From NCBI GenBank assembly GCA_024114885.1, contig CP099421.1, positions 620,001 to 684,000 of the forward strand: a DNA stretch of 64,000 nucleotides, in the 5' to 3' direction. The notes below the pieces were generated by a model. The model saw nothing but the letters and a program-made list of their open reading frames with translations. It was not told the DNA's origin and did not search any database. Positions 10,892 to 21,781 of this stretch are shown here, piece after piece. Made by a program: the position numbers and the translations under genes. Numbering within the stretch: position 1 is the stretch's first letter; each line of letters starts with the position of its first letter. This DNA comes from Septoria linicola (lineage: Eukaryota > Ascomycota > Dothideomycetes > Mycosphaerellales > Mycosphaerellaceae).

Positions 10892-13036
10892 TCACTCCTC
10901 CACCCCCTCAAACTCCACCAACGCCGTCCCCGCTTTACACATATCCCCCACCTTATGCACAACCTTACTAACCCTCCCATCCTGCGGACTCCTAATCACA
11001 GTCTCCATCTTCATACTTTCAATCACGACCAATGCCTGGTTCTTCTTCACCTCGTCACCTTCCTTCACTTCCACTCTGAGCACCCTACACGGCATAGGCG
11101 CGAGGACAGAGTTCTCTGTGGATTTCGTTCCGAGAGCGGCTTGGAGGAATGCCGGAATGGCGAGGTGGAGACGGTATTGGGAGCCTTGTTGGAAGAGTGT
11201 GAGGGCGTCGGATTCGGGGTCGCGGATGAGGGTTGAGGTGAGGCGGGTGTGGGGGTAGAAGGAGGAGAGGGAGCCGGTTGTGGATGAGGAGGTAGAGGGG
11301 GTGTAGTGGGATGTTGTGGTGTAGGATGAGTTGTTGACTGTGACGGTATAGGTTTCTGAGGAGGTTTTGAGGACGCGGACTGGGATGGGTTTGTTGGTGA
11401 TCTGGGGATCGGAGGAGGTTTCGACGAGTTGGAAGTCTCGTGGTTGAGGGGCGAAGCCGAAGCCGATGGAGTGGAGGGGTTGAATCGGGGCTGATGGTAT
11501 GCTGCGCTGGGCTTGTTCGGCTTCGTAGAGGCCGATGGCTGCTTGTGCGTAGACCTCGTTGGGGATTGCTTGCTTTGCAAATAGTTCGTCGGCGTGTTTG
11601 GGGATGTAGCCTGTCTCGACCTCACCTGCGATGAAATCTGGGCTTTGACAGCACTTCTTCACGAAGTCGATGTTGGTAATTGGGCCAGCAACCTCATACT
11701 CTTCGAGGGCCGCGACCATCTTCTGAAGGGCTGCATTCCTGTCTGGACCATGTACGATGAGTTTCGAGATCATTGGATCGTAGTGGCTTGACACTTCATC
11801 GCCCTGCACGAATCCTGCATCTATCCGGACCGATTCTGTGGTAGGCGGTGTTCGAAGATGAAGCAATTTGCCAGTCGATGGGATGAAGTTCATGCTGGGG
11901 TCTTCAGCGTAGATTCGAGCTTCGATTGCGTGACCGCCGCTCTTTATTCTCTCGTGGACGTCCTCCTGAGTGAGTGGTAGCTTGCCACCTTCAGCCACGA
12001 TGATCTGCCATCGCACGAGATCCTGGCCTGTCACCATTTCTGATACTGGATGTTCAACTTGCAGTCGAGTGTTCATCTCCATGAAAAAGAACTCGCCACT
12101 GTCGTTGTCAAAGATGAACTCAACAGTGCCTGCACCCTCGTAGCCAACCGCGAGTGCTGCCTGTCGCGCTTTTTCCCACAGATCCTGTCGAGTGTCTTCG
12201 GCAAGGTTGGGCGCAGGGCTCTCTTCCAAGATTTTCTGATGGCGCCTCTGAAGACTGCAGTCTCGCTCGCCTAGCGCAACACAGTTCCCGTGTCTGTCGG
12301 CAAACACTTGGACCTCGATATGCCTTGGCGTGGTGATGTACTTCTCGACAAGCATGACATCGTCGCCAAAGCTGGACCGAGCTTCGCTCTTCGCAGAATC
12401 CAGCTGCTGTTGGAATTCATCTTCCTTCATGACGATACGCATACCTTTGCCGCCTCCACCCTTGACAGCTTTGATCAGAACAGGATAACCCATCTTGCCA
12501 GCCTCTGCTTCGAGGAATTTGGGATCTTGATTGGAGCCATGATAGCCAGGAATACAAGGCACTCCAGCTTCAGTCATGATTTCTTTACTCCTTGACTTGT
12601 CACCCATGGCCTCAATGGCCTTGTGAGGTGGCCCGATGAACTTGATACCGGCATCGGTACATGCCTTCGCAAATGCTGCATTCTCGGAGAGGAAGCCATA
12701 GCCAGGGTGAATGGCCTGACAGCCGTGTTCTTTGGCGACCTCGATGATCCGCGAACCATTGAGGTATTGATCAGTTGATCCGAGGTTAACAGCAAATGGT
12801 GAGCTGAAAGCATGCTGGCTGTGACGATCCGGATCCGTATACAACGTGGTAGTTCTGATGCCATATTGCGATGCTGTTCGCCCGACACGAAGGGCAATCT
12901 CGCCACGATTTGCTATGAGAATCGACTTCAATGGTTCAGGAGATTCTGTTGATGTTGAATGCCATCGCCGCGCTTGCTGTGCCAGGGATGTGGCAGTTGG
13001 TGGCCGGACAGCTCGTGATCGTGCTATTGGACGCAT
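10892..13036 (-). CDS. mccA: 3-Methylcrotonyl-CoA carboxylase, biotin-containing alpha subunit
   Basis: A 714-residue intronless gene, the usual length for the family. The N-terminus (MRPIARSRAVRPPT...) is Arg-rich with few acids, as in mitochondrial presequences. Biotin carboxylase begins near residue 36 (ILIANRGEIALRVGRTA); the ATP-grasp Gly-rich loop (VKGGGGKGMRIV) and the active-site region (FMEMNTRLQVEHPVSE) follow. The biotinyl domain at the C-terminus carries ESMKM, with the biotinylated Lys at about residue 676. The enzyme carboxylates 3-methylcrotonyl-CoA in mitochondrial leucine degradation together with a beta subunit that is not in this window. Pyruvate and acetyl-CoA carboxylases are excluded by size and by the absence of a carboxyltransferase domain; another acyl-CoA carboxylase alpha subunit is the only alternative. 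The 3' end shows a sharp coding-strand shift from C-rich to G-rich. Confidence 0.93.
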   Translation of the reverse strand: MRPIARSRAVRPPTATSLAQQARRWHSTSTESPEPLKSILIANRGEIALRVGRTASQYGIRTTTLYTDPDRHSQHAFSSPFAVNLGSTDQYLNGSRIIEVAKEHGCQAIHPGYGFLSENAAFAKACTDAGIKFIGPPHKAIEAMGDKSRSKEIMTEAGVPCIPGYHGSNQDPKFLEAEAGKMGYPVLIKAVKGGGGKGMRIVMKEDEFQQQLDSAKSEARSSFGDDVMLVEKYITTPRHIEVQVFADRHGNCVALGERDCSLQRRHQKILEESPAPNLAEDTRQDLWEKARQAALAVGYEGAGTVEFIFDNDSGEFFFMEMNTRLQVEHPVSEMVTGQDLVRWQIIVAEGGKLPLTQEDVHERIKSGGHAIEARIYAEDPSMNFIPSTGKLLHLRTPPTTESVRIDAGFVQGDEVSSHYDPMISKLIVHGPDRNAALQKMVAALEEYEVAGPITNIDFVKKCCQSPDFIAGEVETGYIPKHADELFAKQAIPNEVYAQAAIGLYEAEQAQRSIPSAPIQPLHSIGFGFAPQPRDFQLVETSSDPQITNKPIPVRVLKTSSETYTVTVNNSSYTTTSHYTPSTSSSTTGSLSSFYPHTRLTSTLIRDPESDALTLFQQGSQYRLHLAIPAFLQAALGTKSTENSVLAPMPCRVLRVEVKEGDEVKKNQALVVIESMKMETVIRSPQDGRVSKVVHKVGDMCKAGTALVEFEGVEE

Positions 13037-13713
13037 CTTCGCAGCTTTCTTTCAAATTCGATCAATTCACGCGAAAAATCGAAGAGATTTTACATATCCG
13101 CGCATAGACTGAAGGACAAGACGTCTTGATGCTTGAGCCGATATGCCTTATGCCGACGGCAGCCATGGATGTTCGGATTGTGGAGTACGTTCTAACTTAG
13201 AATAGCTCTTCTCCGCACTGTTTCCGGACGGCAAGGGATCGGGCCTCGCGAACCCTGCAGCTTCACGAACACGAAGAAGACGCGTGCAGTGCCAGAAGTG
13301 GTATCGACGACGAGGTTGAGATTGCAGCGTCCAAGCGAACGAGAATGCCGTGTCACTGACTTCCGTAGCACGTGCGTCTCTGTCCCATCGCCCTCGACCT
13401 CCATCTCTCGATGGCCTGACACGCGATGAGAGGTATGACATCAGGAAAGAAGGGTTTGCCGAATCTCGATCCTCGAGCTGCTGCTGCTGCTGCTCTACGC
13501 GCGTTGTCTCAACCTCACATGCTCTCTGCTCACGTCTAATCAGCGTTGACTACACGTTAGCATCGGGGTTGCGCACATGTACGACGCTGGTTTGATTGAG
13601 CTCATTCTGTAGCATTTGGCACCTCTTACCTATGTCCCCCTTGTTGGCCGCGATTCAACTGCATGCAGAATCAGCTCTAGCCCACAGCATCTTCAACATA
13701 TCAACTGCTCAGC
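13037..13713. other. Divergent intergenic with short GCT repeat
   Basis: Promoter region shared by the MCC alpha gene (-) and the next gene (+). It contains a (GCT)6 microsatellite at about 13477-13494. No coding region with support was seen. Confidence 0.5.
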
Positions 13714-14867
13714 ATGGACGACTACGATGATGGCGACTATCTGGACATGGACGCCGATTGGATTTATGTTGAGGATGAGTTTGACTTGGCGGTAAGTAGC
13801 TATCCACAAACCGCTGCAAGATGCCGATAGTGCCTTGCTCCTGGTACCACGCTGGACCACGTTCATAGAAGAGGCACTGAGAATCCAGCAGCTAACAGTT
13901 TTCAAAGGACGAGCTCGCCGAGAATGCCATTCCCGAGCCTGGATACATGGGCACAGCAGCTGAGATAGCCATGGAAAGCTACGATTTCGACTTCTACGGC
14001 TACAACGAAGATTTAGAGTATGGTGAAGACCCATATTGGGACACACCCGGACCAAGCCCCACGCGGAAAGCCAGCCAGCAGCAGCAGATCTCGCAAGAGG
14101 GTGAGAAGACGGGCTCGAAGCGAAAAAGAACTGCAGCAACGAGGACATCTTCGAGCAAGAAGCAGAAGCTTGCACCGGCCGTCGAGCGCGATGCTCAGCC
14201 CGTGTTGTTCCGGAGTAGAACTACGCAGCGAAAATTGCCAGTGGTCACGCAGAAGAATCTGAAACCATTTGCTCTTCTGCCAGACTGGAAGGAGCGGTAT
14301 AAGCACGAAGATGGAGTAGTAAAAAACAATAGCATGCCTGCAGCTATGGCGAAAGCGGCCGATGAGGATGCAGGACAAGCCAGTCACACAGATGAAGAGC
14401 AGAAAGATAACGAAGACGCGGAAGACGCAGGAGCAGAAGCAGAGGAAGCCCAATGGCAAGATCAAGATGACCAGGACGAAGCAGCAGAAGACGACGAAGG
14501 AGACGAAGATGATGGGGACTCGAGCGAAACCGGCCTTGACATCGACGCCAACCAGCTTCAAGCCATCATCGCTGCAAAGCTTGCAGAAGCCGGGATCAGT
14601 GGTGACGAGGAAGGAGCGTTCCTACAGTCCATCAACGACATGCTGTCAGGCGACGGCAAAGGCGAGGCAGCCACTGCTCTTCTGGAGAAAGCTGCACAGC
14701 AGCAGCAGGTCAGTAGTAATAACAGCAGCTCTACTACCACTGCCACTTCCTCAACTTCGCGGAAACGAAAAGCTCCGGACCCGGCGATTGGCATGGAAGT
14801 GGAGGAAGGGCAGAAGCAAACCAACAAGAGAGGAAGGAAGAGGAAAGGAGGACAGGCAGAAAATTAG
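13714..14867 (+). CDS. Acidic low-complexity protein of unknown function
   Basis: Two exons, 13714-13791 and 13908-14867, with a 116-nt GT-AG intron (gctaac branch-like motif shortly before the acceptor); 345 residues. The N-terminus is very acidic and aromatic (DDYDDGDYLDMDADW, YDFDFYGYNEDLEYGED). A basic segment (KRKRTAATR, KKQKL) could be a nuclear localisation signal. Then come a short conserved-looking motif (LKPFALLPDWKERYKHED), a long Asp/Glu/Gln-rich stretch and a basic tail (SRKRKAPD, KRGRKRKGG). No catalytic or known binding domain. Composition suggests a nuclear or nucleolar protein; that is inference. The first exon was joined because it extends the frame in phase and supplies a proper ATG. 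Confidence 0.65.
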
Positions 14868-15703
14868 AGCTCCCTTGCCTATTCTGCTCTCGTGCTCTAC
14901 TTGATCTCGATGAGGAGAGAAGAAGCGGTTGGCTTTGTGATTGATAGCGTTCAAGCGGCAAAATTGGCATATCATGGTGCGTTGTTGGTCTCTGATACGA
15001 GTGGCCAGAAGCACAGCATAATGGACAGGAGGGAAGACACCACGATAGATTTAGCTAGACTCGTAATTGGAGTTCTTGGAATTCAGGAGACGTCAGATGT
15101 TGCAATGAGAGGTTGTTCCAGGGCTCAAGCTGAGATGTCGGATGTATACCTTTCGCCACAACAAGCGTCTATCGGGTAGTCGCGAACCATTACGTTGTCT
15201 TTGTTCATCAGTATGTGTAGCAGCGATGTGGCATTCTGTGTCTCAATTCTGGTTGCATGCCTCGAATCGTTGCTTGCCACGCCAGATCCCACCAAAGAAA
15301 TTGGAGACTTTCCAGGCCAACGATGGAGTGCATTTCCAGAAACTCGCGATCATGGACCATGACTAGCCGATTATGGTCGAGAGACTTCGATGACAACCGG
15401 CGATGTGAAGATGAAACTTCTCAGGTGTGCCTCAGCCAGAGCGAGTCTGAGAGCCTTTGCTGCTCGTGCCTTATCAATGAACTGGCGATTTTCATGGCGA
15501 CGGGAAGCTTGCGAACAGCCACATTTCCAAGCCGGACTCGAGACGAAGTCGACAGATGCATTCCAATGCTCCCTGGGCTCTGTGCTGCATGGGTTCCAGC
15601 ACTGACAAGCGTGCGAAGCTGCCGTCATGACAAGTGCTCTTCCTCTTCCAAAAGGACTTCATGCCTCTCTCTCTCACAGCATTCTCTCTTACTCCTCACT
15701 CAA
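14868..15703. other. Convergent intergenic, no gene seen
   Basis: Lies between the acidic protein (+) and Coq3 (-). A 95-codon frame at 14892-15179 overlaps the probable 3' UTR and shows no domain. Nothing else was supported. Confidence 0.45.
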
Positions 15704-16696
15704 TCACTGCCCTTCTACTCCAACTTTCCTCACCCCGAAGAAATAATTCCCCCACTCCTCACTCCCACCGACAACCTTCCACCCCAGCCCCGGCACATAC
15801 ACCACACCCATCTGCTGCCACCCACTACTCCCCACACCGACATCCAATTCCGGCCGACTCCTCGCCCACTCTCTCATCTCCCCGGGATTAATATACTGAC
15901 TCCATTCATGCGTGCCTCTCGGTACCATCCTGAGCACCTCCTCAGCGACAAACTTCGTCGTAAACCAACTCGTCCCTGTCCGCGCGATCGTGCTCCCGAT
16001 GAGCCAGCCGCCGGGTTTGAGATGTTGCAGGACGTTTGTGAGGAAAGGGCCTGGCTCACGGATATGTTCGATTACTTCGAATAGAGATATTATGTCGAAA
16101 CGAGTGTCTTCCGCTCCTGCATTCGTTGTGTTCGGAAGAGGTAGATCTTCAATTGCGATGTTCTTATACACCAATTTTCCCTTTTCTGCTAGCAATATCG
16201 GATCCTGTCTTGCATGCCCTTTCGCGACACGGATACATTCTGGCGTGGGGTCGATTCCTACCACACTATCTGTGATTGCGAGTCTTGCGGCGCTTTCGGC
16301 GAAGATTCCACCACCGCAGCCGATGTCGAGGAATTTGAGTTTTTGTGGTCCTACAGAGTCGATGTCACTGGCGAGACATTTGCGGATGAATTGGTGGCGG
16401 AGCGGATTCATGAGGTGGAGCAGGCGCGAGGAGCCGTGAGGGTCCCACCATGATGAGGCGAGGGTGTTGAAGTGGGAGACTTCGGTTGCGTTGACGGAGG
16501 AGGTTGTGGTGTTGCTGCTACTGCTGTTTTCTGAGGGTGCGGTGCCGGAAGCATTGGTGTTGTAAGTTGCGTACGTGCGAGATGGACTTGAGACTGGGTG
16601 GTGGGTGTCCGCGGCGGCAATGGATTGCTGGAACGCGAGTGTTCGCAAGTGCGTAGGCAGTGCTATCAGGCGGCGACTGATATTGTAGGCGGCCAT
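15704..16696 (-). CDS. coq3: Ubiquinone biosynthesis O-methyltransferase, mitochondrial
   Basis: A 330-residue intronless gene starting at an ATG in MAAYNISRRLIALPTHLRTL, an amphipathic, Arg-containing mitochondrial presequence followed by a Ser/Thr/Asn-rich linker. The family signature is clear: the substrate-side motif (HFNTLASSWWDPHGSSRLLH), SAM-binding motif I at about 122-130 (FLDIGCGGG), motif II (DIISLFEVIEHI), and the C-terminal GTHEWSQYINPGEM region typical of UbiG/Coq3. The enzyme carries out both O-methylations in coenzyme Q synthesis at the matrix face of the inner membrane, within the CoQ synthome. The last 200 nt of the CDS are strongly G-rich on the coding strand. Confidence 0.93.
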   Translation of the reverse strand: MAAYNISRRLIALPTHLRTLAFQQSIAAADTHHPVSSPSRTYATYNTNASGTAPSENSSSSNTTTSSVNATEVSHFNTLASSWWDPHGSSRLLHLMNPLRHQFIRKCLASDIDSVGPQKLKFLDIGCGGGIFAESAARLAITDSVVGIDPTPECIRVAKGHARQDPILLAEKGKLVYKNIAIEDLPLPNTTNAGAEDTRFDIISLFEVIEHIREPGPFLTNVLQHLKPGGWLIGSTIARTGTSWFTTKFVAEEVLRMVPRGTHEWSQYINPGEMREWARSRPELDVGVGSSGWQQMGVVYVPGLGWKVVGGSEEWGNYFFGVRKVGVEGQ

Positions 16697-17469
16697 GACA
16701 GCGACCGTGCTGGAGATGTTTGGTGAATGTGTACGCGGGTAGAAGACGTGAGTGTCAAGGTTAAAGTTGAGATGTAGCTCGCACGGAAACAGCTCCGCTT
16801 GACGAGTACGCCAATTGACTGTTTCATCTTACTTCTTCGCCAGCTACATAAAGAGCTAAGGGTATCATATCCCTACAGCTGCTACTCATGCAGCGAAGTG
16901 GTCTTCGTCCGGACATCGTGCTGTCCCGCACCGACCAGTAGACTGCTGATCATCTTGTTCCGGACAGACACACTCGACTAAACAAGCATTCCTCCCATTC
17001 ATCACTTCATAGCCTTCGCGAAAGCCTTCTCATGAGCTAGCAATATCTTTCGACCTCAAGTCGTCCGTTGCCGATACTGTGGCATGCCTTGGAGCATGCG
17101 TTTCGTGGAGTGCGAAGGCTTTGTCCTGCTGCACTTCGCAAATAAGGCCCTTTCATCCGACATGTGCCGATGCCTGGACATTCCATTTGCATTCCAGCTG
17201 CGCATATAGTATGCGAAGGCTGACTCCTTGTAGGCTGTCGCCCAGCGCACTCTCGTACTCGTGCCGGATGCGAGCTATATGCTGAGCCCAGGCGGGTGCT
17301 GACATCGTTCCCTGGTAAAGCAAATCTTGGGATTGATCAGGTTGTGCCGCGTTCCGGTTCCATGCACGTGTATTGCATGTCCAACCCGTCTCGTCTGACC
17401 TTGCCATGGAGCGTCGCTGTGCTATCAGGAGGCCGGGGCTGGTTACGGTCAACATATCTGAAGTGAATC
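16697..17469. other. Intergenic, no gene seen
   Basis: Upstream of coq3 and downstream of cdc24, both minus strand. ORFs are short and mutually overlapping. The 5' region of coq3 and the 3' UTR of cdc24 should lie here. Confidence 0.45.
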
Positions 17470-20400
17470 TCATCTCTGGCAGAAAAGCTCAATCTCGCCC
17501 ATACTGCCAATGCCTTCGCCACCGCCTCGTTGTTCTTTCCACGTTTCAAACGCGGTCTGTACGTCTTCGTCGCTCTGGATGCTGACAAAGTCATCCTCAT
17601 CAAGATACTTCAGCTTTACGTGGTTCCCCTGGGGCCCTCGATCACCAAGGCTTAGATTGGTCGAACGCTGTAACTTGGCATCTATGCGGTCTTTCAGGAC
17701 TTGATAGCTGATGTTGGTTGATACGACCAGTGTCAGGGTTTGCCCTGCCGCAGGGCAGATGACCCGGACTTTGAGCTGCGCCGGTGTCGCTTTGGGCCCT
17801 TCTTCATCCACGGGGGTGGGTGGCACGAATCCCGCAGGACCGGCCGCCGGGAAGGGAGATCTCGAAGTGCCGGGCGTGATTGTTCGGGCGCTTGCATGCT
17901 GCATCATGCCTGGCCGGGGAGGATAACTATAGTCGACCGGTGATGTCTGGTCAGAGTTATGCGAGGACTGTCTTTGCCGCAGCTGTTCGGGTGATCCTCG
18001 CTCAGGAATACCATCTGGGAATGCTGGCGAGTTGTTCATACTCCGGTTGGGGTTTGAGTAAGGCGTTGGCAGCTCTGGTACTGGTGGATGGCCTGTACTT
18101 CTTGCCTGGAGTCGCTGACCGTTGTGAATGTCTGGACTGCTAGCCGATCGATTTCTGGGGCCAGGCATTTGCACGGAGCTGTGCATACCCGCAGCTCCCG
18201 GTCGACCAGTCGACGGTACTCGTCCAGCGGGCCCGAAGCCATTAGGTTGCTGGCGCCCCATTGCAGGCGCAGTGAATCGTGTAGCGCCATGTCCTTCTTC
18301 GTAGTATCCGTTCTGCGGCATGTTCTGTCGTGGGAAGGAATACATGCCAGAACTAGCACTTGTCCGAGCAGACATCGAAGACATTGGCGAGTCCGCGATC
18401 GGAGAGAAGTAGCTATCCATGCCACCTTGGCTACCTGGAGACTGTGCTGCTTGCTGAACTTCTCTGGTGCGGAGTGATAATGGACCGCCCATGCTACCAG
18501 ATGGCAGTCTAGGTGCTTGTGTTCGTGCTGTGGACCCTGACATACTCGACATCGCACTCTCGCCGGTCGTGCTCCGTGATCGCAATGAGCTTGAGCTGCC
18601 ATTGCGACTCTGTGAGAGCCCGCTTGGGTAGCCAATCGAGTTCGACCATTGCCCGCTACCCACCATTGTCTCAGAGTCATCTTCATCTTCGTCCTCGTCG
18701 ATCGTTTCCCTGTACGGGTTCTCCAACGCCGGCTGATTCTGCATAAATGTGAACTCAGTCGCACTTGTCCCGCCGCGGGCGCTGCTATCGCTGTTCCGTG
18801 CACCGGATGTTCGCTCTCGATATCGCCGACGCTGCACCTCAATTTGTTGTGCCCACTTTCGCAAGGTTTCCTCGGTCGTGAACCTAATGATGAAATTCTC
18901 GATGCTGGGGTCACCTTTCCAGAAAATCTGACACGTGTATGAGCCTAGAGTTCAGAGCAAATTAGCCATTTCTTGTTCAACATACCCGTTCATCGGTCCG
19001 AATCCTCAGGGCCGTGGGCGATTGCATACCTGGTTTGGCCAGAGAAACGAGATCAGTCACATTCTGCATGAAAATGCGGCCCTTGAGCTGAAGCTTTGGC
19101 TTGCCCTTGTTGTCCACCATGGGCTTGTTGGAAAGCTTGTTCTTGGGTTTGCTGGGGTCGATGTTCTTGCAGCACAGTAGTATCGTCTCAAAGAGATAGA
19201 CGTGGTACTGGAATGAGTTAGAGATGCTTTTGCAGTCTCGCACGACCCGTGGTCCGAGGCACGCAAGACGAACTCACCTGTCGCTCGCCGTCCTTGCCAT
19301 TAGCAAGGTTCTCACTTTTGAGCACCGTAAACGTTCCGTAAAGCAACAGATCCCCGAAACCTTCGACCCTGTGCCCTTTCCAGTCCTCAACCCGTGTCTT
19401 GAGCTCCTGAACGGCTTCCCGCTTCTCTTCCTGGTCTACCGCCCTGTTCGTGCTCGTGAGCACAGAGGTTGATGCTTGTATGCCATTGACAAGATCCTGC
19501 TTCCGCTCCTCATCCAGGTCTCCTTTCTTGTGAAGCTGCTCCAACAACAATGGGTATTTCGTGAGTCTCTGAAATGGTTTCATGAGGAAGGAGTGCAAGG
19601 CAGTGGGCGATTCCACCATTTGGCGCATTTCCAGACTGCCTCCAGCATCTTTCAGCTTGCCGAATTCAGCAATGACTGTCTTTTCGCATTTCCGTTGGTT
19701 CGCAATATAGGGTTCATAGACCTTGAAAGCCTCGCAGTAGAGCAGAAACAGTTTCCCCCAATTCTGCTCTTCCTCGGGCAGTGCATTTGTTTGTTCAACG
19801 CGAATGAGGAATCGTCGCTGAAAGTCCAATAGGGAGTTGAGGTTGAGGAAGATGTCGTGCACAGCGTCGCCGGGGATCACACCTTTTTCCTCCACCAAGT
19901 GCTTGAACGCCTGAAGAAGTTCCAGATGCTGCACATACGTCCTCTCCGACTTGACCAATTCTGAGATGATGTGCTGTCGTTGTGTGCGCTTGATACCCTT
20001 CTCCGCCTCTTCAAAGTCCGATGCAGTGGGCCGAACGTCCTCCACCAGACCACGCTGCACTAGCACGTCCAGCACTCGGTTGACAATCCTCGCGACTTTG
20101 ACGAATCCCGTCGTGTCGTCGCCGTAGAGATCGGTAATGATGAACAGTTCTTCATTGGGAATCTTCAAATCCGTGATGCAAGCCTGAATGAACTTGAAAG
20201 TGGCCGCCTTGGCCTTCTTTTCCTCCTTCACACCTTGGGGCATGCTCAGTGGTTGCGTCGGTCGCAAAGCATTGTAGAGCAGCATGAGTGGGTACCCTCG
20301 TCTGAAGGTCCTCCATAGTAATGTCACAGGATCTGTGTCGTCGTCGGCCTCTTCTTCCTCTTCTGCAAGGGATTCGCTGAAGCCCTCTACACCCAGCAAT

Positions 20401-20675
20401 CGCTGGCGGAGCGCTACACATATTTGGAACAAAGAGCTGCTGGCATCGGCGACGGAGTTCATGATATTGTCGGTCCGCACGACGTCGGACGCGCCATTGG
20501 ACGACATGCCGCCGGTGGAGACCGTGGAGGCATCGGTGGGCATAGGCGGGGGAGTGAAGAGGGTGGAACGTGAAGTGTCCTGTGTCGCACCGCTGCTACG
20601 GTTGGTGAATTGTGACTGAATACTGTAGTTGGAGCCCTGAGACTGCAGTGGGCTTTGGACGGCGTCTGCGATCAT
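17470..20675 (-). CDS. cdc24: Cdc24, Rho/Cdc42 guanine nucleotide exchange factor
   Basis: Three exons on the minus strand: 20675-19278, 19207-19030, 18944-17470 (introns of 70 and 85 nt), 1016 residues. Domain order: CDC24 calponin-like region at about 75-205 (SSLFQICVALRQRLLGVEGF), DH/RhoGEF domain from about 230 (HIISELVKSERTYVQHLELL), split PH domain at about 430-600 (joined across introns as LVSLAKPG/SYTCQIFWKGD), a long Ser/Pro/Gln-rich linker, and a C-terminal PB1 domain with an OPCA-like acidic motif (KYLDEDDFVSIQSDEDVQ). Cdc24 activates Cdc42 for polarised growth, and the PB1 binds Bem1-type scaffolds. The frame is open to 20906 but only from a TTG; the first ATG is at 20675. The second intron was placed so that the PH reading stays continuous. 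Confidence 0.92.
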
Positions 20676-21781
20676 ATTGTTGGGCCGAGCAGACTGATCG
20701 GCGGCGTGGTTACTAAGGGCCAGTCGGAACGTTGTTGAGACCCATGCGACGCGATCTACGCCGTCACGCGACGGAGAACATGGCAGAACGAAGGGAGCGT
20801 GTTTGGCGGTAGCAGTTGTTATTGCAAGTGTCAATGGTCGAGTGGCGAGGCAGCGAGAGGGAGTGTGAGTGTGAGGTGTGTTGTAGATCCAGCAAGGGGA
20901 AGGCAAGCAAGCAAGCCCAGGACGCTTTTAGTGGCCAAGTCGAGTAAGTAGTTAGTTAGTGGTTTCGAAACTGAGAACTGAGGGGCACACTTTTGCTGCG
21001 ATCAGCCCTGTTGCGCTGCGCTGCGCTGCGCCGCGGTGCTGGCTGGCGGGCTCGGCAGACGCTGGGGACGCTAACTTAGAAATTGACGGCGATGCAAGTG
21101 CTGTGGACGGCAATGAGTGTCGTTCTTCTTGCACTCGGCCAGGTGCAGCAGCACACTCGATCAAAGAACAAAGCCTTCCAATCGACACAGAGCCAAAGAG
21201 CCAAAGAGCCAATCAAATGGCGACTGCTCGCTTCAGTGTTTCAATTGTTATGCGAGAACTGATACACGCGAGTCATCATACGCTGGCGAACCACAGTAGC
21301 ATCAGATTGCCGCCCAAGGGGGTGGTGTCGTTGATGGTGAGGACCTCCTCGAATGTAGACTAACGTAGTAGTCCTCACATTGCATACCTTGGGTGGTCAG
21401 CTGTTCTTTGGTGCATGGCCTTGCGTCGTGACCCTGATGAGTCGCCTTTTTTCGACTTCTTCCTCATGCAGCTCCACTAGTTCTAACTTAGCGCGAGCTT
21501 AGGCCCCAACAACGTGACGCATGGTCCAAAACACCTCGAGTGTGCATATCACCTACTAGACACGCAACCCGATCGCTGCGCATAGACGCGCATCTGCAGT
21601 CGACACAGCAGGCCGCTCGACTTCTGCAGCGTCGCACGGATCCACAGACTGAGCTGGCAATACACCGTACTGCAACTGTACCGATTGAGCGATTTCCGCC
21701 TTGCGCCATCACCACCGACAGCGCCTTCACTTCACATCGTCACAACAATCACCCCTCCTTCGACCTGATCGCACATGCGCC
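20676..21781. other. Divergent promoter region with short tandem repeats
   Basis: Lies between cdc24 (-) and the F-box/WD40 gene (+). Visible features are a pentamer repeat (tgcgc units, about 21010-21030), a tandem agccaaag motif near 21190-21207, and pyrimidine-rich tracts upstream of each start. The open frame upstream of cdc24 up to 20906 has no ATG. No separate gene is supported. Confidence 0.5.

Noticed and set aside
11065..11625. 186-codon Pro/Ser/Thr-rich minus-strand frame
   Set aside because: Lies out of frame within the C-rich part of the MCC alpha gene; composition artefact.
14013..14561. 182-codon minus-strand frame, strongly hydrophobic
   Set aside because: Complement of an acidic Asp/Glu-rich gene, which automatically looks like Leu/Val/Phe-rich membrane protein; no independent support.
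18945..19029. Alternative donor GTATGT inside the second cdc24 intron
   Set aside because: Using it breaks the frame and inserts residues into the PH domain; the upstream donor gives a continuous PH sequence.
20676..20906. 77-residue N-terminal extension of Cdc24
   Set aside because: Begins at TTG with no ATG in the segment, so it is taken as 5' UTR.
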